Shown here piece by piece: positions 36,501 through 47,735 of a DNA stretch of 64,000 nucleotides. Under the pieces are notes generated by a model. The model was not told where the DNA came from, searched no databases, and saw only the letters and a list, made by a program, of their open reading frames with translations. Where the stretch lies: the NCBI GenBank assembly GCA_003991915.1, contig RQTK01000003.1, positions 533,113 to 597,112 on the forward strand, written 5' to 3'. The position numbers were made by a program, and so were the translations under genes. Within the stretch, counting starts at the first letter, position 1. Each line of letters opens with the position of its first letter. This DNA is from Elysia chlorotica. Taxonomy: Eukaryota > Mollusca > Gastropoda > Plakobranchidae.

Positions 36501-39500
36501 CTATGTCTCTCTCTCCTCGCCTTTCACAATCAGGTATATTACATTGCTTCCACTGATTAATTTTTTTAGCCCGTCCCAGATCTTTTCTCTCTGTCTTCCT
36601 CTCGCTATCTTTCCGTTCATTTTACCAGTTGTATAAACATGTTCTAAATTATGTCTACACATGACATCTCTAACGAATTTTACTAGTTGTGTCCTGATTT
36701 TATTGGGAAGATTTAATCCGGTGCCTGCTTCTCTTTAGACACATTTGTTTGTTTTTCTCGTTGTCCATGAGGCTTTGAGCATTCTTCGGATCAATCATAT
36801 TTCAGTTGCTATGATCTGTCTCTACTTTCATTTAGTGATCAACAAAAAAAAATAACCAAAAAGTAAATTATAGGTTTTTTGAAGACACACGAAAGTCTCT
36901 TGAATGAATAGATGATTATTATAAAGGAAAAGCAATAACAAGTTTTACCTGAAGAAAAATACATTTACCTTGTCCAAAATTTCAATGAAGTCTGCAGTAA
37001 TGGCAGGAGGTGCCACTAGTCTATAGTCCGCTAGAAAAAGTTTAGCAAGCTCAACAGTCACTGCGTGAAAAAAAGAAAAAAAAAATATTGCAAAATTGAA
37101 TAAAACGGTCATTAAAAAGTCATTAGGTGTTACATTTTTTTAATAATTATGCTTTTAACATTTTGACTGACCCAAATTACTTTGATTTGTTTTTTTAATC
37201 AAAATCCTTACTGTAATTTTTTTGGACAATAAAACAATACACTCCCAACACTGTTTCATTTCTTACAAATCTGTCTATAAAAGTTTTTTACTGCTCTAAT
37301 TCAGAAAATATGAAGATGACTACATTTGAAATGTCAAATTAAAAATGCACTCTTTTTTGTTTCTATTTTTTTTTTAACTCAATAATTTCTTCAGAACAGA
37401 AGCAAAAAAATTTTAAAAAGATAAGGCCAGACTTAGACACTCACCTTGCAAAGTGGCAAGAGATTTCTCGGCGTCATTGTTGATGATTTGGGTAACCTCT
37501 TCACAAATCTGTCAAATAGATCAAATTTAACTATGACCGACTTCATTCTTGAGTCAAAAGTTTTGGGAGGGGTGTTGTTCATGGTTATTATCAATGTATT
37601 TTATTTAAAAATGCCTTCAATCTCTCTGTTGAAAAATAAGAGACCTATTTTTGTTTCAAAATCAAAGAAGTATGTTTTTTTACTGTGTCGATCAAAATAT
37701 TATTTCTAAAAAACATTTAAGTCTATATTATAAAATGTTTCATTCTTGCAGAGCACATATATCCAAAAACGGGAGTTTGCATTTAAAACAATGTTATGAT
37801 CTGTTAGCTTCACTCCATGCATTGTAATCCCAGTTTAATAAATTTTAAGTGTAGCCAAAAACAACTAACCAATCAAATAAGAAACTTATTATTACCATTA
37901 ATTACCATGGAATAAGTTTAAGAAAACATCCCTTAATTATTTTGAGAAGATTGTTACTCATGACAGACCTCAATCAAATTCATAAAAAGAGTCCATAACA
38001 AACCTGTGACATACCAAAGACAAACCCCTATCCTATCTATCACAAACAACAGCAAATTAATCTCCCAAAAGCATTATGAGCTGATTTCCTGCCACTGTAA
38101 AAAAAAATTTTTCTGTGTTTTTAACTATCAAAAGAGATTACATAGAATTATGCTGTAAGCTTTACCTATTTAAAAACACATACCTCGGGTTGCAGTAAAT
38201 CTCTGATCTTCCTCTCTACTGTGCCACGAAACAAATTGATAATAAATGATGCACCACCGTGGAAATCAACATCTACACCACCAATGCTATCAGAGCAGCC
38301 ACTAGAAGCAATAGATGGGCGACCAGTTTTATCAATGCCTAAAGTGGAGAGAAAATACAACTTGACAAGGAACAATTTCTAGTAAATCCCAAAACCTATT
38401 TCTAGAAACACAGCTAAAAAAAGAATGCTTTTATGCTCTTAATAGTCTTATGTTGTATATTGTGTTTTAAGTGAATTTGTGAGTCATTAATATAAAACAT
38501 TTTAATGACATCTTAATAATGTACACTTTTAATACATCTAAAACAAGAGATTGAAAAATTCCAGATTTTCTCTCTGTTCGGACCCTAGTAGTAATGTTCA
38601 TTTTTTTTTTTTTTATCAATAATCAAAACTAAAGTCTGCTAAACCTGCTAATAACTAAAAGTTCCAGATTAGTTACGCTCCAAACTTTGAAAGTTGTTGG
38701 AGAGAGTGATAAAAATTCATGCTTGCCTATCTGTGGTATAAATCTGGGTCATGCTAGAAAGATGGATTGGTAGAATAAAGGGATCTGCCTGATTGTGAAA
38801 TGTAAGGACAGAAGGATGTGCAGGGACATGGGCACGGCACTGCACGACTATATGTTTGACAATCAATCACTGCCATCACCCCAATGACTCTACTCTGCAC
38901 CTTTTCCTAATTCAATGACAGTGACAACCCAAACCCCTCTAAACTGTTCCTACATGCTCTATCACTTGGTCTAATAAAAGTAATATCACATCAAACAAAG
39001 CCTGCCTCATAACAGTCAAGATCATCCCTAGTTCTGTACCTGTACCATAACTTAGTCTAGATTTGTTACCTAGATCTAAGCAATAATGTGGTCAATGCAC
39101 AGTTATCACTGTCTCATTAAGTTCATATATTTAATAGGGATAGTGAATAGGTTGTGGTATCTTGGGGAATATTTAAAAAAATAGATAGAAATATTTAAAA
39201 AAAAAAAAAAAGAAAAAGAAGAAGAAGAAGATCAATGGCATGTGTGACAGATAGATAGATCTGCACATAGGTTTAGAACCTGTGTTATGCCTCACATTAA
39301 ATGCCTATTGCAAAGGTGATACATGTATACACAAGATGAAATGCTTGGTGACAGCACTTTCATCTTTTAATAAAAATCCTCTCTGAGTCTAATTTTTGTT
39401 ATAACAACAATCCTTTCTGTTACAAGATTTATAAAAAGAAAAAAGAAAAAAACATGTTGCTCAAGTTTAACTGTGTTTTGATTGCTTATTCAAAAGATCT

Positions 39501-40662
39501 CAGACACAGTTACAAGTGTAAAAATTACATGATAGTTTAGTATTCTTAGAATAAAACAATGAAAATACAATACTTGCATTAAAACTTATCCAACATTGCA
39601 ATATCCCACATTGGAAAATAATAGCCTATCTCACACAAAACATTGATAAGCAAATTGATAGTGGATGAATATGCCAGTTTCTCAAGTTAAAGGAATCATT
39701 GAAATTTATGTATGGTCACATTATTTGGCACTTTTACACTAGCAAGATTGACAATATTTATAAGATACAGTTGGTCTGTCAAAAAAATACTGACCAAAAC
39801 TAGCAGTCTCAACTAGGTTTATTCCAGATACTGAGGCATCAACACTTCCAGAGGTTGATATATGAATTCTGTTTTTAATAAAAGATATACATGTAAAAAA
39901 AAAAAGTTTAACATTTAGTAAGTATTTGTATACAAGAATAGTAGATGCAATTAAGATTTTAAACTTACAAAGGTATCAGCAATAATATACATTTAATACT
40001 AATTACAAGTACTTAAATTTAATCCGGCACAAAAAGAATTGGAATTAAAACTTTACAATCATTCTTAAGATCCATCATGCCTTGGTAAAATCATTTATAA
40101 AAAGGCAAAATTTTGCACATGAAAGAGTACTCGGGTGAACATGTCAAGTTAAAAACACATCAATGGATTTACAAAGGATATGATGATGTGTAGCCAACCA
40201 AAGTCTACATTTACTTAAGTAATACATGTACTGAGAGAGGGGTTTATGAAGATGCTGACTACAATTCATTTGAATCTGCCCTGGCGACCACCTGTCCGTG
40301 GCAACCACTTTTCATTGACTCAATAGCATTTTTTTGTTTGTTACTGCCCTCAATGACCACCTGCTAAATGCACTTTATGGTCCATCCAAAACAGAGACAA
40401 AACGCTATCCAATCCAATCACCTCTTTGTAATCACAGAAAATGTTGTGCGGAAATATGATTGTGAGTGAAAAAAAAGTGGATGGCTGAGAAGGGAAAATG
40501 GGTTCAATTACTGCAGACACTGGACAGTGTGTCTGATCCCCAAGGTTAAGTTGCAAGTGACCACAGTAAGTGAGAGAGGAGTGGGGATCAGAGGAATCGT
40601 CATGCCACAAAGCACAGACACTTTCTTTTCTTATGAGTTGTTCTGAAATTACTGTCCCTGTA

Positions 40663-40735
<73 letters not shown>

Positions 40736-43700
40736 GACGGATAGACGAGAAGAATTGAAAAAAAAAATGCAAGCCCTGGTAGGACTTTGATTGAAGTAAA
40801 GAAAAAACAAAAAAAAAACAAAGAAAAATGATGCACTGGCAGTACTGTAGTAGAGTAGGTGCAAAGGGACTTAGATTCAGATCTTGATCTAGATCTGCAA
40901 ACCAGATAGGGTCAAAACTTTGGCAATCATTCATTTCATTGTGTCTATTGAAATAGGCATTCCTGACAACTATTTAAAAAAGTTTATTAGGGAACTCAAA
41001 GAAGTTTTTAGTAACCCAGGTACTCGCCCACAAGGCAGCAGGGGAATGTTGAAAGCATTCAGTTGTCATCTATTTCTCAAAATGACACATGTTCATGGCG
41101 ACCACTTTTGTCAATGATCTTTAGTGGTCCCCATAAGCAGGTTTAACGGTATATATACACTATAAATTAAATTATAAGAATTTGAGAGGTACACACAAAG
41201 AAAAAATAAACGAACAAAAGACAGGCTGAAAGGTACACACAGCCAGAAACAGATTGAATAGAAATGTGCGTGTGTGTGTGTGTGTGTGGTGTTGATTCGA
41301 TTAAAGTGTGTCCCTGTTGTTGGTCAATGGTTAAATAATTATAATTCATGTAGACTAAGACACACTATCTTTTAATTTTAATTCATTAATTTTTGTTCAC
41401 TTATGGTTGCATACTATTACACAGCTTTACAGTGTTGCATTTTATATCATTTTTATTATATTCTTTCTGATAATGAGTATATGCTGCATACTATTTACGT
41501 CTACATTTGTTCTTATGTATATTGTTTGGTTAAGATTTAACTTTTAATATTTAATTTTTAATTGCATGCTGATTGATATGATGTATGCGTATTTAGTGTA
41601 TCCACTGTAAAGCGCTTTGAGATTTTTAAAAATATTCTGAAAATGGAAAGCGCTAAATAAATGTAATTTATTATTATTATTATTATCTTGTCAACATTAA
41701 CAAAATAATGAATACTAGAAATCCTTTGCAGAAACGCTATAATATAACTTTTTAAATAAATACCCTGTCTGAGTTAAGAATACAACTCAAGAATGTCTAG
41801 ATCTAAATCAGTACATGTACATGGTACTATATCTAGATCTCTAGGCCTAATGTATTCAAACAACAGCAAAATAATAGCGTTCACTGCAGCAAGACATTAT
41901 AACACGATGTGAAGTATAAACAATCCTCTCTCTAAAAAAAAATCATTCTATCACTACCCCTATAGCGCACTCTGCTTTTATATACTTACCCCCCCCCCCC
42001 CCTCCCCCTGAGTACATCATGGCATACTAGCGAACTTGTAAACAATGTCACAGAGTGTAAAAAATGGGGGAAAGGCGAAAAAAAGAGACAAAGTGAATAT
42101 CAAATACATATGGACTACTTACATGCCTTCCTCGTATTTTACCCTCCAGTCAGCGCTGATAGAGATGCCAAAGTTAGAGAGAGCCCAAGAAATACCATTT
42201 TCTCCAGGTACCAGAGAGATGGAGCTAGCAGGGGGAGTCACACCTTTAACTCTTATGCTGAGGAGTTTTGATTTTCCTTTACATTAGACAACAATGTTAG
42301 GTTATTTTTTAAATTTAGGTTTCTTCTAAAGCAGTTTCACCAATCATCCAAAAAAGATCATGCTAGATGTTGAGTCAAGCCTGTACAATGCTCGCGAACT
42401 CCCTTAAATAACTTTTGTACAGTTCTGTTGAACATAATTTTTTAATTGCATTCTAAAGGGCTAAAAAATAACACAAATTGAAAGTTTTTCTGAGATTTTC
42501 AAAGACTTCTATCAATCATCTTTGAAATTTGTTCCATTTTTTATTTAATTTAACAGAAAGACAGTTCATTTTAAGTGTTTTTTTTAAATTACATATAAGT
42601 AAATATAAATATAAATATAACGTTGCTGGTTGTTGTTTTAAATATGGGTTCAATTGTACCATACAACCAACTTGAATGGTTGACATCTGAAGAAATATCA
42701 AAGGAACTTTGGTTCTGCAACACAAATTGACCATCTCGGCACTATGTTTTTCTTATGCATTTTTTAGTAATCCAAAACAGGAAAACTTAAAAACGAAAGG
42801 ACTAAGATGAAAAAAAAAATGTAACAAGTTATGAATTAGGACACAACCATATTGTTCCATTTTGATGGTCTATTGAGTCAAAATTTATTACATAGAATAA
42901 AAAACCAAAACTATTTGTAAAAACAGCAAAACATAATATAATACTTAATTTGCAACGCAATCAATAATGATTTATTAAAAAGCCCTACTTGTTGAGTGTG
43001 TACTCTATATGGCCATCTTGCCCGGACTGATCTGGAATGCTCAGAGACTGGAGCTGCTTGACAATTTCAGCGTGGGCTACCTTGTTAGCTGGTACATAAA
43101 ACAAGCATTTGACTTAAAGAGGTATACAATAATTATTGAACGGTTAAATAAGATATAACCAAGATCAATTAAAAGTATTGTTAAATAATGTTGTTTAAAA
43201 AAACAAAACATGATATAGCTTAAACAAGTAAAGTTTAATATTATACAGACTGTAATTGTATGTCATATTATGTACCCTTGTTCCTACTTTGTGGGGTCTC
43301 TGCTTTAAATTTTAAAGAAATCTCTTGAGGAACCCCAACAAACAATTAGAGTCATAAAAAGCTTTGTCTTTTACAGTAATTACATGAATCATAGTTTTAA
43401 AAAAACTGCAAGTTTACTAAAAGTTTAATCTCTTCTAAAGGTTGGTTTGGTTAGTTGGGTTCCTAACGTCCAATGTCAGCAACTTGGCTTTAGCGTGGAC
43501 AGATATCATCAATAACATCTGACAATGCTGACACACAGAGACAGTGCAGAGATACCTGGGCTTCTGTCTCATCTGGTCCCTTTATATTGACAAACCAGAC
43601 AAATAAATTTGCTTGATTGTGGGTTTTGAATCAGGGACGCCTAGATTGAGAGACATTATCTGTTCAAGGAGCATATTTAGTGTGAGACTTAAAGTAAAAA

Positions 43701-43873
43701 GACTGAGATGATTGTTGGATTAAGTAGGTGAATGTTCATGAAGTTGTCAGAAAGAACTAAATATCACTCTCACCATATTCTAATCCATTTTTAGTGAGTC
43801 TGACTTTCACACCAGGATTGGTTGAGATGCACTGCTTTGTAAAGGCCAAGAGCAAAAGTATAATAATATTCAT
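30533..43873 (-). CDS. LBP/BPI-family lipid-binding protein, proximal paralogue (intact, 16 coding exons)
   Basis: A secreted lipid- or LPS-binding protein of the LBP/BPI/PLTP family, likely an innate-immunity effector. Coding exons in transcript order: 43774-43873, 42989-43088, 42123-42257, 39795-39868, 38184-38338, 37445-37508, 36969-37060, 35817-35993, 35528-35599, 35099-35266, 34393-34460, 33384-33426, 32953-33016, 32063-32139, 31054-31120, 30533-30546. Phases agree and give 489 residues, the usual family length. The start has a signal peptide (MNIIILLLLAFTKQCIS) followed by TNPGVKVRLTKNGLEYG, the classic mature N-terminus. Cys151 and Cys190 (about 134 and 173 after cleavage) match the conserved BPI disulfide. 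The end, GYLLIGTDLQYKV...FKAEPY, is family-like. An acceptor just before the ATG implies an upstream non-coding exon. The intron 32140-32952 has a GC donor. LPS binding itself is not proven. Confidence 0.93.
32140..32952 (-). other. GC-AG intron in the proximal LBP/BPI-like gene
   Basis: On the minus strand the exon ends AATG and the intron begins GCAAGT. The paralogue has AATG followed by GTAAGT at the same place (53581), so a single T-to-C change at donor position +2 explains the difference. Joining to the acceptor at 32140-32141 restores a valine codon and the frame. Confidence 0.85.
40663..40732. repeat. (GA)n followed by (GACA)n microsatellite
   Basis: GA dinucleotides run directly into a dozen GACA tetramers, in intron 3 of the proximal LBP/BPI-like gene. 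Open frames over it are artefacts of the repeat. Confidence 0.95.
41265..41288. repeat. (GT)n microsatellite
   Basis: A short GT run in the same intron. Confidence 0.9.
41380..41690 (+). mobile_element. LINE-type 3' tail
   Basis: The end reads ctgtaaagcgctttgagat, then a short spacer, ggaaagcgctaaataaatgt and (ATT)n. This is the stem-and-microsatellite tail seen in CR1/L2-type LINEs and partner SINEs. It resembles the tail of the LINE at 26.3 kb. No coding part remains. Confidence 0.6.
43441..43660 (-). mobile_element. Dispersed repeat, probable SINE (family 2, copy 1)
   Basis: The plus strand begins ggttggtttggttagttggg, with aatgtcagcaactt, and ends near gggttttgaatcaggga. On the minus strand the end looks like a degenerate tRNA B box. 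Order and phrases match the copy at 45.6 kb. It is in intron 1 of the proximal LBP/BPI-like gene. Confidence 0.45.
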
Positions 43874-44455
43874 CTTCTTTCTTTCCCTGTATTGTAGACA
43901 AATTGAAAAAAAAAGAGGACTGATAGAACTTAATATAATTATCAGCTTATTTTGAGTCTGCAGAGCAATCATGTAAATAAGGTACCCATGTAACTTATAA
44001 TTAGACAAATCCGAATATCAATTTAAAAAAATATTAATAATAGCTAAAAAAATTATATTTTAAAACGTTTCCACCCTGAAAGTATATTGGAATATGAAGT
44101 TCATATGATTGTATGCTTTAAAAGGATGAGGAGCTTCAGTATCACCAAACAGATAGAAAAACCAAGTATGAGACAAAAGCACAATTAAAACAAACAGCTT
44201 TATGCATTTGCTCATGTAAGTTAGTAATTACATAAATATGAGTAACTTACTGCACACAAATAGCAGCTGATAGTCAGCAAGAATAATAATAATTAAAAAA
44301 AAAAATGAAAACGCACTAAAACTAGGGATCTTGTGATTATGAATAGTTTAATGTGTCTGTGGCAAAGCAAGAGTTATAGAGGAAACCATATGAGCTAAAA
44401 CATTTTTATGTTTTAAAAATCAGTTTTAGAACTTGTATTTAAAGAGTAAGAAAGA

Positions 44456-44459
<4 letters not shown>

Positions 44460-44538
<79 letters not shown>
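44460..44538. repeat. (GA)n microsatellite followed by G-rich tract
   Basis: About 79 bp of perfect GA, then runs of G to about 44575. Confidence 0.97.
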
Positions 44539-44546
<8 letters not shown>

Positions 44547-44827
44547 AGCGAGAAGAGGGCGGGTGGGGGGGGGGGCGTGGACAGGGTGTAAGAGAAAGGC
44601 TATGATCTCGGCAGATCTTCATACTACATATAATTAATATGATTGTGTTGGTGGCAAGTTTTTATTTATTGAATCTATATTCTTGAGCAATATTTAGGAC
44701 CAGAAGAAAGAAAGGGTATTTTGATAATAAAACTTTGCACCTCAATAATCACTCCCAAAAATCTATCCATATTGGGAAGTCTTTAGTAAGAAAAAAAAAT
44801 GTGATAGATCTTTCTAAGTAACTACTA

Positions 44828-44880
44828 GTAATAATAATAATAATAATAATGAAGATCATTTTTAAGCGCTTTATCCATCA
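44828..44880 (-). repeat. (AAT)n plus LINE-tail-like segment, reverse orientation
   Basis: AAT trinucleotides are followed by gatcatttttaagcgcttta, the reverse complement of the LINE-type tail seen at 41.6 kb. Confidence 0.4.
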
Positions 44881-45521
44881 AGTGGGTTTTTAGGACTCTT
44901 TTGAACCTATAGTACAGTAATAAACATACCTTTCCAGTATAACAGCAACACTGCGCAGTAAAACCTTTGTCTATGTAGCAATGTTTTTAAAATTGGTGAA
45001 CCAGGAAGTTAAATTGAGTAGTGGCATTTCCAGTGTTCCACTTTAAAGGTTTTCAAAGACCCTTGACATTAATCTAATCTGTTCCTGGGGACTTTTTTTG
45101 GATTTTCTGACTATTAAGTATTACTATTATTTGTTCACACATACACAAACACATTTACTGCAAGCTTAGCTGTGACAAGTTAATAAGGGGCCTGCTTTAG
45201 TGCAGTGGGGAGCAATATGAGTGGTTGGAATGTAGAATAGATCTTGACTGTTTTATGGCACATGCACAAAAGTGCTCAATCAAGAAATTGAAATGAAAGA
45301 AAATAAATGACATAAGAAATAATCAGTGATTGGTGCTAGACCTTACATGTCAACAATTATGTTCATATATATGCGATTTAAGTTTACAAATAAAATTAAC
45401 GTGCATACATCTCATTCACAGGGACAGAATGAACTGATTAATATGTTTCAACAACTAGATCTAGATTTAGATCGCATCAAAGTAGGTTATTTTAGAAAAA
45501 TAATACAAATTAAAACCTTAC

Positions 45522-45580
45522 CTGGGGACTAAACTTAACCAGTTTTTATACATGTAATTGACCAATTGGAATGGAAAAGA
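45522..45580 (-). other. Candidate 5' non-coding exon of the proximal LBP/BPI-like gene
   Basis: The minus strand has a strong donor, CCCCAG followed by GTAAGG at 45521. An acceptor lies ten-odd bases before the ATG at 43873, so an upstream exon is required. The 5' boundary given is nominal. Confidence 0.25.
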
Positions 45581-45596
45581 GAAAAAAAAAACGGGA

Positions 45597-45850
45597 GTTT
45601 TGGTTTGAGTTCAGTTGGTTGTTTGACGTCAAAGTCAGCACTATCTACAAAAGATAGCCCATGTTGTGGACGGGCCCCAAGATAAACGTCTGACAAATTG
45701 TATGCTGCCACATACAGTACGGGGGTATCTGTAGCCTACTCTTGAGTCTTGTCTTAGCCGGTCACATAGCTATTCAATAGAATAATAGATCAAGGGGATG
45801 AAATACATTTTTACCAAGGGTGGGTTTCAAACCGGAGACCTCTTCTTATG
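45597..45850 (-). mobile_element. Dispersed repeat, probable SINE (family 2, copy 2)
   Basis: The plus strand has gttcagttggttgtttgacg, then aaagtcagcactatc, and ends with gtttcaaaccggagacc. In reverse complement this gives GGTTTGAAACCC, a B-box-like word. The layout matches the copy at 43.4 kb. It lies between the two LBP/BPI-like genes. Confidence 0.45.
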
Positions 45851-46197
45851 TCAGTTAGATCTAGATCTTGGACCTAGTATTTATTCGTTTTGAGTTAGGA
45901 ACACAAAGTTGAATGTACGGTGCAGTTAGACTAGACCTAGAATTCGATCCGGCGATCCTGATCTTGTTTTGATATAGATCTATATTATTTCGGTGCCATA
46001 TTATTTTTTCCGTCTCAGGTGATCACTGATCACGGAAGTTACTGAACCACAGCGAACGTATCATCGGTCGAGTCTAGATCAAGATAAGATCTATAGATTA
46101 TTTTTGTTGAACTTTCGCTATGAAATATAATTTATCTAATCTAGATCTAGAACTGGATACTAGGTCTACGTATTTTTAGTAGCCGTAGCAGTATTAG

Positions 46198-46304
<107 letters not shown>

Positions 46305-46467
46305 TTATTATTATATTGCAGATGTAATGATAAAAAAAAAAAAAAAAAACAGTACCTATCACAGTGGTCTACTAACATCTTGTGATTTATTATCCGTAAA
46401 ACTTTTCCAACATTTAACAAGAAGTTAAGAACAACGCTAACACACCTGTGTCAAGAATGTCTTAACC

Positions 46468-46473
46468 TTTATT
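46468..46473 (-). terminator. Candidate polyadenylation signal of the distal LBP/BPI-like gene
   Basis: AATAAA on the minus strand is followed about 20 bases later by CACAGGTGTGTTAG, a cleavage-type CA with a GT-rich element. This would give a 3' UTR of about 1.27 kb. Confidence 0.5.
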
Positions 46474-47022
46474 TAAAATTCTAGAATAAAGCACATAAAA
46501 AAAGTTTTTTTTTTGCGTAATATCTTCTCATTATATATACATAATGCTAGTCATATAAATCAAATAAAATGGGAGTTAAAAAGCAGTGAGAACAATTGGA
46601 CATGAGTGATTATTAAAAAGTGCATACGTGTAATGCAGATACATGTATAGAGGTAGCATTTTGTATACCTATATAGTGAAGAAGAAATAATTATATTTAA
46701 ATTAAAAATGATTTGTGATGAAAATACAGTAAAAAATCTTTAAAATATGATATGTTTGTGTTTTTGTCCCTAAAGTTTTACAGATTGCTGTACTTTTGTC
46801 AATTCCAGCAAAGAAGAATTGTTTATTAACTTGAGCATCTTGCAAACAATCTTTTGAACACTATATAAGTGTCTCACTTGTAGGACCTACTGACCTTTAT
46901 AAATAATCTCATCCCTCCAACGCAATCCCAAGACTTGTAACAAGTCTTATTGTTTCTGTGACTGTAGAGTGTTATTCAAAGTCATTGCTTGTAATCCTCC
47001 CACATTATATTTACAATGTATA

Positions 47023-47218
47023 TTAAATGACATAATAATTATGTATAACATAATTATAAAGTAAATAATTTTGTTTTATCGAGTTAAAAGGGTTTTACAT
47101 TCACCAACTGATAAATCACGTTTTAAATGACATAATAATTATGTATAACATATAAAGCAAATAATTTTGTTTTATCGAGTTAAAAGGGTTTTACATTCAC
47201 TAACTGATTAATCATATT
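47023..47218. repeat. Tandem duplication, two copies of about 100 bp
   Basis: Both copies start ttaaatgacataataattat and contain ttgttttatcgagttaaaag. They begin at 47023 and 47123 and differ by a small deletion and a few substitutions. The repeat falls inside the inferred 3' UTR of the distal LBP/BPI-like gene. Confidence 0.9.
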
Positions 47219-47735
47219 TTATAATAATTATAATAATAATGTTCAACAACGATCAGAAGTGCTATAATCAAATCAGCATCAACAAAAAAAGACATAATTT
47301 GTAAAACCTAAACTTGAACATGTGCGAATGCAACACATAATTAAAAAAAAAAAAAGTCCCATGCTCTTTACCAAAGCAAGCATATATAAATTTACAAGCA
47401 ACATAAAATATAGATACATGTATTCATTTCTCAGTATTTTTACCTCTACAAGAGTTCTACAAGTACAAGAGTTGGTATGTAAACAGTAATTGAGTATAGG
47501 GCTAAAGAGTAACTCTCCTTGAATTGTTACAATTTTGGTATGAGTAAAAAATATTAAAAACCATGAAACAGTAAATAAAATTTACATATACATTTTTTAG
47601 TAACTTGAATTAAAACCTTTGGCAAAACAAAACAAAAATCACATTAAATGGTCTCCCAGAGCAGATTCTACATAGTACTTTGAATACTCGTCCTCATCAT
47701 CATTTTCAAAGCAGGTATAGCCTTCTGTCAACTGC

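Noticed and set aside
40350-40934. 194-residue open frame on the minus strand
   Set aside because: It runs through the GA/GACA microsatellite (Ser-Leu and Cys-Leu-Ser-Val repeats) and has no family features.
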